Assembly: GCA_043808035.1 (NCBI GenBank)
Contig: JAZDFH010000063.1
Location: 1 to 14,391 of the forward strand
Direction: 5' to 3'
Source of the DNA: JAZDFH01 sp043808035
GTDB taxonomy: Bacteria > Patescibacteriota > Minisyncoccia > UBA6257 > Colwellbacteraceae
Length of the DNA stretch: 14,391 nt
Shown here: piece by piece, positions 8,181-14,084 of the stretch
Numbering within the stretch: the first letter of the stretch is position 1
How the letters are laid out: each line of letters begins with the position of its first letter
Notes under the pieces: model-generated
The model's database searches: none
Told to the model about the DNA's origin: nothing
The model's input: the letters and a program-made list of their open reading frames with translations, nothing else
Made by a program: the position numbers and the translations under genes

Positions 8181-8696
8181 ATGGAAACACAGATGAATAA
8201 AAAAATACGTATTGGGTGGTTTTCATTCTCCTGCTGTGAAGATAATACGATTGTTATGACAGAAGTTATGAACGACCACTGGCAAGAATGGAAAGAGCTC
8301 TTCGACTTTCGCCATGCTCGTGCATTGCAATCAAAAAATGTTTTAGACGAAATGGACATTGCCTTCATAGAAGGGGCAATCGCCTCACCTGCACATAAAG
8401 AAATGGTAGAAAAAATACGTTCGCTCTCAAAAAAAGTTGTTGCCGTCGGATCATGTGCTGTTATTGGTCTACCCGCTGGTCAGCGCAATACGTTTACCGA
8501 GCACCAAAAAGAATCAGTTCAATTTCTTATCGATAGGTTCGGTTCATTGCCGACAGTTTTGAAAGTGGCGGACGTTGTACCGATAGATGCTGAAATCCCG
8601 GGCTGTCCCATGGATCCGAAAATCTTTTTAACAAAAGTAAACGCACTTGTCGCGGAGTTTCAGAAAGACAACACTGGAGAAATGACAAAGGTCTGA
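8181..8696 (+). CDS. [NiFe] hydrogenase small subunit with vicinal cluster cysteines
   Basis: A 171-residue protein of the hydrogenase small subunit / complex I 20-kDa fold (IRIGWFSFSCCED; DIAFIEGAI; VVAVGSCAVIG; EIPGCPMDP). It has exactly four cysteines, C18, C19, C92 and C142, all placed as ligands of one proximal [4Fe-4S] cluster. Typical hydrogenases use CxxC in the first motif (SCxGC). Here the first cysteine is kept as C19, the second is replaced by Asn22, and C18 is added next to C19, as in NuoB of complex I. No C-terminal ferredoxin-like extension exists, so medial and distal clusters are absent. There is no twin-arginine signal or membrane segment, so it should be cytoplasmic. It is paired with a full large subunit 100 bases downstream. 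A second in-frame ATG at 8193 is an alternative start. A group 3-like enzyme is the best guess. Confidence 0.85.
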   Translation: METQMNKKIRIGWFSFSCCEDNTIVMTEVMNDHWQEWKELFDFRHARALQSKNVLDEMDIAFIEGAIASPAHKEMVEKIRSLSKKVVAVGSCAVIGLPAGQRNTFTEHQKESVQFLIDRFGSLPTVLKVADVVPIDAEIPGCPMDPKIFLTKVNALVAEFQKDNTGEMTKV

Positions 8697-8726
8697 ATTA
8701 TTTTGGTATTTATTTGGTATTCCTGC

Positions 8727-8743
8727 CTGACTAAACGAGTCAG
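8727..8743. repeat. Small GC-rich hairpin between the hydrogenase subunits
   Basis: CTGACT (8727-8732) and AGTCAG (8738-8743) form a perfect 6-bp stem with a 5-base loop, followed by CGCTCGGACGGG and then a TTTGAAATTTGAAATT tandem. The GC-rich block stands out in AT-rich surroundings and sits inside the 100-base gap between two genes whose products must pair. No U-run follows, so it is not a standard terminator. It may be an intergenic repeat copy or an RNA processing site. Confidence 0.4.
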
Positions 8744-8796
8744 TCGCTCGGACGGGTGAATTTTGAAATTTGAAATTAATAATTTATATAATCTCT

Positions 8797-10092
8797 ATGC
8801 ATAATTTCGACTTATCACTTGATCACATCACAAAAGTAGAAGGTAGCGCCTCGCTCTTTGTGAGCGTCAAAGACGATAAAGTGACAGACGTAAAATTCAA
8901 GATTATCGAAAGTAAAAGGTTTTTCACCGAAGCGCTTAAAGGAAAACCACTCATCGCCGTCCCTCCTCACCTGTCCCGCATTTGTGGGACATGCTCAAAC
9001 GCACACGTACTCGCTGCAATCGAGGCGTGCGAAAATGCGCTCGACATTAAAGCCTCACCCCAAACAAGACTCCTTCGGTCGCTTACAATCCACGGGCTTA
9101 TTATTCGAGATCATGCGCTTCACCTATATCTTTTCGTTATGCCTGATCTCTTCAACAAAAACGCATTCCTCGATTTTGACGAAAATGACCCCATTCAACA
9201 CCAACTACTCCACGATGGATTCAACATAAAGGCAGCCGGAAATTTTCTCGCAACGACTGTTGCAGGACGAAGTGTGCATGCCATTTATCCAACCATCGGC
9301 GGTTTTTTGCGTGTACCAAATAAACAAGATACTCAAGAAACGATACAAAAACTCAAAGCCATTCGCCCCGCAGTTTTACGCCTTGTCGAAACATTTAAGA
9401 ACGCTCTCTTTGAGTTTCACCGAGAAACGACATATATGGCGCTTGTCCCTGAAAAAAAGTTCGGATATATAAAAGGCTCCATCAAAACAAGCGCAGGAGA
9501 GGTTTACCCCGAAAGTGAATTCAAGAATCATTTGGAACACACCGTACTACCCTACTCACAAGCTTCCGCATACACGTACCAAGGCCGCGATTATATGGTT
9601 GGCGCTTTGTCACGCATAAATCTTGCAAAAGACCTCTTGCACCACAATACGAAGGAAGCATTGGGAAATACGCTCGATATGTTCCCATCAACAAACATAC
9701 ATCACACAAACCTCGCACAAGCGATTGAAATTCTCCACTCCGTTGATGAAGCAATCGAAATGTTGAAACATAATACATTCCTTCCCGAACCACTGGTAAA
9801 AGCCTCGCCACGAGCAGCCGTTGGCATCGGTGTCATCGAAGCACCTCGAGGCACCTTGTACCACAAAGTGGTAACCGACAAAGACGGCATTGTTATAGAA
9901 GGCGAAGTCGTAGTACCGACAGGACAAAACCAACTGAACATAGAGCGCGACATAGGCCGCCTCGTAGAAGAACTCCTCCCGACAAAAACAAAAGAAGAGA
10001 TATCCATGGAAATCGAGAAACTCATCCGCGCCTACGACCCGTGCATGTCCTGTGCTGCGCATTTCTTAAAAGTGAAGTGGGAAGAAAAATAA
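8797..10092 (+). CDS. [NiFe] hydrogenase large (catalytic) subunit
   Basis: A 431-residue protein from the ATG at 8797; the upstream in-frame TTG at 8770 gives a non-conserved extension. Both nickel-iron ligand motifs are intact: L1 RICGTCSNAH (C63, C66, H70) and L2 DPCMSCAAH (C416, C419, H422), plus the N-terminal KVEG glutamate (E15) and the EAPRGTLYH motif. Only nine residues follow H422, compatible with removal by a maturation endopeptidase. It should be the H2-activating subunit of a soluble group 3-like enzyme. No diaphorase, F420 or membrane subunit and no hyp maturation gene is present in the window. Its base composition looks clearly more GC-rich and C-rich than neighbouring genes such as the helicase (judged by eye). 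Physiologically it may discharge ferredoxin or NAD(P)H electrons as H2. Confidence 0.95.
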   Translation: MHNFDLSLDHITKVEGSASLFVSVKDDKVTDVKFKIIESKRFFTEALKGKPLIAVPPHLSRICGTCSNAHVLAAIEACENALDIKASPQTRLLRSLTIHGLIIRDHALHLYLFVMPDLFNKNAFLDFDENDPIQHQLLHDGFNIKAAGNFLATTVAGRSVHAIYPTIGGFLRVPNKQDTQETIQKLKAIRPAVLRLVETFKNALFEFHRETTYMALVPEKKFGYIKGSIKTSAGEVYPESEFKNHLEHTVLPYSQASAYTYQGRDYMVGALSRINLAKDLLHHNTKEALGNTLDMFPSTNIHHTNLAQAIEILHSVDEAIEMLKHNTFLPEPLVKASPRAAVGIGVIEAPRGTLYHKVVTDKDGIVIEGEVVVPTGQNQLNIERDIGRLVEELLPTKTKEEISMEIEKLIRAYDPCMSCAAHFLKVKWEEK

Positions 10093-10095
10093 TTA

Positions 10096-10117
10096 TTTTT
10101 ATAATTAATTATAAAAA
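10096..10117. repeat. 22-bp perfect AT-only palindrome after the hydrogenase
   Basis: TTTTTATAATT followed directly by its reverse complement AATTATAAAAA, starting 4 bases after the hydrogenase stop codon. As DNA it is fully symmetric; as RNA it would fold into a weak A-U hairpin with T-runs on both sides. It could act as a weak bidirectional terminator or as a protein-binding site. Confidence 0.5.
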
Positions 10118-10159
10118 GCTATAACCGTAAAAAAATGTGACATTGCAGCAGTATTGTTA

Positions 10160-10188
10160 TTGACAAAAAACACAAAACGATGTATAAA
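10160..10188 (+). promoter_or_regulatory. Strong sigma70-like promoter of the small orphan gene
   Basis: Perfect TTGACA (10160-10165), exactly 17 bases, then TATAAA (10183-10188). The predicted transcript starts near 10195, leaving an untranslated leader of about 50 bases before the ATG at 10246. This is the closest match to the bacterial consensus in the window. Confidence 0.8.
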
Positions 10189-10245
10189 TAAAACACACAT
10201 TATATTTTTATAATGTTTTTATTAACCTAATTCTTTAAAAACACT

Positions 10246-10515
10246 ATGTCAGAACAACAAATCAGAAATTTGATCTCTGTTGCAGCAAAAAGTTCAATTG
10301 CTGTACAAGAAAAAATTGAATCTGAAATCATGAGCTATGTCAGGACGTTTCAATCGTTGACAAAGCTCAACTCTATTTACAATCATGCAGTTGTAAAAGG
10401 AGAAGTCTCTATCAAACAATCAATCGCAGAACATGCCGCTTGCCTACAGCCCCAAGATAAAACAGAAGAAAAAATTAAGAACTGCATATTGAAAAGACAA
10501 TTTTTACTGTCTTAA
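10246..10515 (+). CDS. Small helical protein of unknown function (89 aa)
   Basis: An 89-residue protein (MSEQQIRNLISVAAKSSIAV...) that I do not recognise. It is soluble and mixed-charge, looks mostly alpha-helical, and has two cysteines (C66, C80) but no metal-binding pattern, signal peptide or membrane segment. Residues 40-65 (YNHAVVKGEVSIKQSIAEH) are the most amphipathic part. What supports it as a real gene is its setting: a consensus promoter 57-86 bases upstream and a textbook rho-independent terminator 8 bases after the stop, which make it a complete single-gene transcription unit. It lies between the hydrogenase and a tRNA gene and shares an operon with neither. A short abundant protein or a regulatory product are both possible. 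Confidence 0.65.
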   Translation: MSEQQIRNLISVAAKSSIAVQEKIESEIMSYVRTFQSLTKLNSIYNHAVVKGEVSIKQSIAEHAACLQPQDKTEEKIKNCILKRQFLLS

Positions 10516-10523
10516 AACAACTC

Positions 10524-10558
10524 GACAGCTTGCCCTCCATAGTAAGCTGTCTTTTTTT
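10524..10558 (+). terminator. Rho-independent terminator of the small orphan gene
   Basis: Perfect 8-bp stem GACAGCTT (10524-10531) / AAGCTGTC (10544-10551), 12-base loop, then seven T (10552-10558). It starts 8 bases after the TAA stop. Confidence 0.92.
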
Positions 10559-10568
10559 CGCTGTGCCG

Positions 10569-10597
10569 TTGCACGATTTAAAAAAATTCACTATTAT
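10569..10597 (+). promoter_or_regulatory. Promoter of the tRNA-Gln gene
   Basis: TTGCAC (10569-10574), 17 bases, TATTAT (10592-10597). The predicted start near 10604 is about 27 bases before the mature tRNA 5' end at 10631. Confidence 0.65.
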
Positions 10598-10630
10598 CCA
10601 TAGAGTATCCGAAAGGTACGGATACCTCAT

Positions 10631-10704
10631 TGCCAGATCGTCTAATGGTAGGACAGCGGCCTTTGAAGCCGTCGATCTAGGTTCGATCCCTAGTCTGGCA
10701 GCCA
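10631..10704 (+). tRNA. tRNA-Gln (anticodon TTG), CCA encoded
   Basis: A full 74-base cloverleaf. The acceptor stem is TGCCAGA/TCTGGCA with discriminator G and an encoded CCA. The D-arm is GTC...GAC with the AATGGTAG loop. The anticodon stem is GCGGC/GCCGT with loop CTTTGAA, giving anticodon TTG for Gln codon CAA. The variable loop has 4 bases and the T-arm is CTAGG-TTCGATC-CCTAG. The weak U1-A72 pair and G73 are known glutamine identity features. It has its own promoter upstream. No U-run terminator follows closely. Confidence 0.97.
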
Positions 10705-10954
10705 ACACGTGCGCACGAGGTTTTCAAGCGAATTGAGCGCTCGAGAATCGTCACAAGACACATTTTTAACACTCATCTCCGACGATTCCTATGGACCCAG
10801 CTTTCATGTTCTATGTTCAAATGGCCGAGACATAGTTTACTCTAGAACTATGTCTCGGTGCATCTACTGTCTCTGTGTAAGAATCTTAACAAGACATCTC
10901 AGAGCTTATAAAAAATAAGAGGATTTGGTAAAGTTAGTATCAAACTAAAAGATT
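10705..10954 (+). other. 250-base intergenic region between tRNA-Gln and the helicase
   Basis: No credible gene is seen; short open frames here run through the tRNA or the inverted repeat. The region holds the 13-bp inverted repeat at 10825-10858 and, nearer the helicase, a possible promoter TTAACA (10886-10891) / TATAAA (10907-10912) with a short 15-base spacer. The 42 bases after the -10 box include AGAGGA, but about 30 bases from the ATG, too far to be a ribosome binding site. Confidence 0.5.
10825..10858. repeat. 13-bp perfect inverted repeat (operator, attenuator or hairpin RNA)
   Basis: CCGAGACATAGTT (10825-10837) and AACTATGTCTCGG (10846-10858) are exact reverse complements around an 8-base loop. 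No U-run follows on either strand, so it is not an ordinary terminator. It sits upstream of the helicase and could regulate it, or it could bind a dimeric protein as DNA. Confidence 0.7.
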
Positions 10955-13423
10955 ATGGAATTTCTAATTATAGGTATCATAGCAATATTTGCGGTCAGTA
11001 AAATTAGTAAATATTTAGGCAACAAGCGTTCATTAGGTTTACTGCTTTCTCTTAAACAATATGAGCCATTTTTTAATAACGCATTGGCTGATTTTTTAGC
11101 CTTGACTCAAAGTAATTGGTACGTCAGTGATCGACAATATCGTCTATGGAAAGAGAAGTATAAACATCTGGCAGAAATGATAGACCCAGTATTTTATGTT
11201 GTAAAAACAGAAGATCCACTAAAGAAAGCAATTACAACTTTTGGTGATTATTGGAATAAAGGCAGAGAACTGGTTATAAACGATTTGAATGAAAAATTTG
11301 TGATACAAGAGTCACCAAATATCAAAAAACTGTTGACTGAAAAAGATATACAAAATAATAACCAACAAATCGTTGCTATTGCTTCAGATGAAGATAATAC
11401 GCTTTTAGTAGCGGGGGCCGGAACAGGAAAAACTACAACTATATTAGGCAAACTATCTTACCTCACTGAACGAGTAGGTATTAAGCCTGAAGAAATACTT
11501 CTCTTATCTTTTACTGGTCGTGCCGTTAATGAGCTTACAGAAAGAATTACTAAAAAATTTCCTGGTAAAAATATAAAAGCTCAGACATTCCATAGTTTTG
11601 GTTTGTCTATTCTAGGAAATGTTCTTGGCAAGAAACCTGATTTATCATTTGCTTCAAATTCGGCAAAACAAAGGTTTCTTGATGAGCAGTTCGAGATTTT
11701 GTTAAAGGATAAAAATTACTTAACTTTTGTAGTCGATTATTTTGCTTATTATCTTAAACCTATTGTCATAGAACCTGGTTTTAGTAATCTTGATGACTAT
11801 TATAAGTACGTAAAAACCGAAAGGAACATTACTTTTCATCGTGAGCAAGTGAAAAGTCAGCAGGAAGTTATGATTGCAAACTTCCTGTATATGCACGGAT
11901 TGAAATATGAATATGAGTCATTTTATAAACACGAGACTGCTACAAGTATATATAAACAATACAAACCTGACTTTTACCTACCTGATTACGATATTTATAT
12001 TGAACACTTTGGAATCGATCGGGCTGGTCGTGTTCGCTTTAGTCAAAATGAGTCTCAAAACACTTCTTTATCAACAAAATACCGAATTGATATGGAATGG
12101 AAACGAAACCTCCACAAGAAGCACAAAACAAAACTAATAGAAACTTTCAGTTACGAATTCATCGAACATACATGGAAAAAAAATCTGGAAAACAGACTTC
12201 AATCTATAAGCGTAACTTTCTCTCAACCTAATCCAAAAGAAGTTTACTCGCTGCTGGAAGAGAGTGGAAGCATAAGAGAAATAACTGAATTGTTTAATAC
12301 ATTCATAGATTTATGCAAATCGAATAGTTATACATTACCAAAGCTACGTGAAAAAATTTGGTCTCGCCATAACGCAAGAGAGATAGCATTTTATGAAATA
12401 TTTTCTCCTATATACCAATCGTACGAAGACTATTTAAATAAAACTCATTCTATTGATTTTCACGACATGTTGATTAAAGCGGCTGACTCTATCAATAGAG
12501 GGCTGTATCATGCAAATTATAAATATATCATTATCGATGAGTTTCAGGACTTTTCGGTAAGTAAATATGTGCTTGTAAAAGCCTTATGTGATCAAAATTT
12601 AGATACAAAACTATTTTGTGTTGGCGATGATTGGCAATCAATATTTAGATTCGCAGGTTCAGATATTTCCCTCATGACTAATTTTGAAGAAGCGTATGGT
12701 TATACTAGAAAAAACCAATTAGTTATAACTAATAGATTTAATAATAGTATCGCTCTTGTTTCAAATAAATTCATTCTTAAAAATCCAAACCAGATAAAAA
12801 AAGAAGTAACCTCTGGTAAAATTGTTACTGACGAAGCGATATCTATTTTTTACAAAAAGGGGGAAAACACGGAGAAACTTTTTCATGAGATACTTGGAGG
12901 TCTTGATATCGCTGCATCGCAAAAAGGAAAAATCTCAAGTGTGTTTTTACTGGGACGATACAAATTCAATAGACCTGAAGGCTTACCAAAATATCTACAC
13001 CAATATAAAAATCTGAATGTAGAGTTTTTAACAATTCATGCAGCAAAAGGTTCCGAGGCTGATTATGTAATTATTTTAGACGTTATTTCTGGTAAGTATG
13101 GATTTCCTTCTGAAATCACTGATGACCCGCTTTTGGAAATTGTTTTAAGTAAAGGTGACCCATATCCACATGCAGAAGAAAGACGTTTGATGTATGTAGC
13201 AATGACTCGAGCACGGGATAAAGTTTTTATTATCACTGAAGATATAAACAAATCCGCTTTTGTATTAGAAATGGAGGGTGAAAAAAATCCTAACAATACA
13301 AGTAGAAAATGCCAAGATTGCGGCGGACAATTAGTAAAACGCAAAGGCCCTTATGGTGTATTTTGGGGATGTGATAATTTTCCAGATTGTACGTATATTT
13401 TGAAGAGCAAGCATGCTGAATAA
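10955..13423 (+). CDS. UvrD/Rep superfamily 1 helicase (helicase IV-like) with nuclease-like insertion and zinc finger
   Basis: An 822-residue protein. Residues 1-21 are hydrophobic (possible membrane anchor). Helicase motifs: Walker A AGAGTGKTT (153-161, K159), TFHSFG (211-216), DEFQD (528-532), VGDDWQSIFRFAGSD (556-570), LTIHAAKGSEADYVII (692-707) and EERRLMYVAMTRAR (741-754). The later motifs closely follow E. coli helicase IV. Between motifs Ia and II, at about 300-400, is an insertion with EVMIANFLYMHGLKYEYE, YKPDFYLPDYD (D339) and IYIEHFG (E350), resembling the PD-(D/E)XK/VSR-like nuclease fold, though the usual ExK lysine is replaced (E-H-F). The C-terminus has a topoisomerase-type zinc finger: C786, C789, C806, C812. 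It presumably translocates on single-stranded DNA using ATP. It is monocistronic, with a terminator 8 bases after the stop, and lies next to the CRISPR array, so repair and defence roles are both possible. Confidence 0.9.
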   Translation: MEFLIIGIIAIFAVSKISKYLGNKRSLGLLLSLKQYEPFFNNALADFLALTQSNWYVSDRQYRLWKEKYKHLAEMIDPVFYVVKTEDPLKKAITTFGDYWNKGRELVINDLNEKFVIQESPNIKKLLTEKDIQNNNQQIVAIASDEDNTLLVAGAGTGKTTTILGKLSYLTERVGIKPEEILLLSFTGRAVNELTERITKKFPGKNIKAQTFHSFGLSILGNVLGKKPDLSFASNSAKQRFLDEQFEILLKDKNYLTFVVDYFAYYLKPIVIEPGFSNLDDYYKYVKTERNITFHREQVKSQQEVMIANFLYMHGLKYEYESFYKHETATSIYKQYKPDFYLPDYDIYIEHFGIDRAGRVRFSQNESQNTSLSTKYRIDMEWKRNLHKKHKTKLIETFSYEFIEHTWKKNLENRLQSISVTFSQPNPKEVYSLLEESGSIREITELFNTFIDLCKSNSYTLPKLREKIWSRHNAREIAFYEIFSPIYQSYEDYLNKTHSIDFHDMLIKAADSINRGLYHANYKYIIIDEFQDFSVSKYVLVKALCDQNLDTKLFCVGDDWQSIFRFAGSDISLMTNFEEAYGYTRKNQLVITNRFNNSIALVSNKFILKNPNQIKKEVTSGKIVTDEAISIFYKKGENTEKLFHEILGGLDIAASQKGKISSVFLLGRYKFNRPEGLPKYLHQYKNLNVEFLTIHAAKGSEADYVIILDVISGKYGFPSEITDDPLLEIVLSKGDPYPHAEERRLMYVAMTRARDKVFIITEDINKSAFVLEMEGEKNPNNTSRKCQDCGGQLVKRKGPYGVFWGCDNFPDCTYILKSKHAE

Positions 13424-13430
13424 TTCGACC

Positions 13431-13463
13431 TACTTAGAACACCAAACTAAGTATTATTTTTTT
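13431..13463 (+). terminator. Rho-independent terminator after the helicase
   Basis: Perfect 7-bp stem TACTTAG (13431-13437) / CTAAGTA (13447-13453), 9-base loop, followed by TTATTTTTTT. The stem is AT-rich, so moderate strength is expected. It begins 8 bases after the helicase stop. Confidence 0.7.
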
Positions 13464-13738
13464 ACGATGTGTCTATAGCACCCGAATCTCGTTCGATTTA
13501 ATTTATAGGGACATAGCAGACAGAAACAGACTATTAGCAATAACTCTTTTAGATTGATAGTTAACTCCTCGAATCTTGATAGTGTTCATAAACAAAATTA
13601 TAAATTTCGAGGCCTTTTAATTCGTATTCATTTTCCGTATACGTTGGCTCGGGTAATTTTGAATATAATAGTTCCGATATGGTTGCTCTTACTCCTGCGC
13701 GGTTTGCCTCAAAGTCTCGCCAAGTGTATCTACTTTCA
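13464..13738. other. Intergenic region beyond the leader-distal end of the CRISPR array
   Basis: About 275 bases with no credible gene; the one open frame (from 13554) runs into the first CRISPR repeat and is rejected. It contains a 7-bp inverted repeat CCTCGAA (13567-13573) / TTCGAGG (13606-13612) with a long loop, and TCTACTTT at 13729-13736, which can pair with the adjacent repeat. No clear terminator for the array transcript (minus strand) is seen. Confidence 0.5.
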
Positions 13739-13753
13739 ATCTACAAAAGTAGA
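13729..13753 (-). promoter_or_regulatory. Alternative hairpin overlapping the terminal CRISPR repeat
   Basis: TCTACTTT (13729-13736, outside the array) is the exact reverse complement of AAAGTAGA (13746-13753) inside the leader-distal repeat; the loop is 9 bases. In the transcript this 8-bp stem competes with the 5-bp Cas12a handle stem of the last repeat (13740-13753), and could prevent formation of a crRNA carrying non-spacer flanking sequence. Confidence 0.6.
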
Positions 13754-14084
13754 AATTTAATACTGACGTTAAACTAAAAAACATGGGTTCAGTAAAAGGA
13801 ATCTACAAAAGTAGAAATTTAATACTGACGTTAAACTACGCCTATACATTTTTGCTCCCAGAATCTACAAAAGTAGAAATTTAATACTGACGTTAAACAT
13901 TGCACAGGACGCTGCAAGAGTCGAATCTACAAAAGTAGAAATTTAATACTGACGTTAAACCTATAATACTATGGAAAAAATCACCGATCTACAAAAGTAG
14001 AAATTTAATACTGACGTTAAACCCTTCGCCACAAAAACAGTGACGACAATCTACAAAAGTAGAAATTTAATACTGACGTTAAAC
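13739..14084 (-). CRISPR. Type V-A (Cas12a-type) CRISPR array: 6 repeats, 5 spacers
   Basis: Six identical 36-base repeats start at 13739, 13801, 13863, 13925, 13987 and 14049, separated by five unique spacers of exactly 26 bases (period 62). Read on the minus strand the repeat begins GTTTAACGTCAG and ends AATTTCTACTTTTGTAGAT, the conserved Cas12a crRNA handle with stem TCTAC/GTAGA and loop TTTT. This fixes the transcription direction as minus and puts the leader at the right end, next to a partial cas2. In type V-A systems Cas12a itself cuts the precursor RNA upstream of the handle, and guides of 20-26 bases direct cleavage of DNA next to a T-rich PAM. No repeat shows decay, including the leader-distal one at 13739. 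No spacer match to the rest of this window was noticed by eye. Confidence 0.97.

Noticed and set aside
9521..10062. Overlapping minus-strand open frames inside the hydrogenase large subunit
   Set aside because: They are shadows of a gene with intact catalytic motifs and have no own signals.
10475..10736. Open frames on both strands around the tRNA
   Set aside because: They cross the terminator and the tRNA-Gln gene, so they are translations of structural RNA.
13488..13500. Possible attachment-site copy of the tRNA-Gln T-loop (GTTCGAT at about 13493)
   Set aside because: Only seven bases match, too few to support an integration site.
13554..13760. 68-residue open frame on the plus strand
   Set aside because: It runs into the first CRISPR repeat, has no family resemblance and lacks any start signal; the repeat DNA explains its end.
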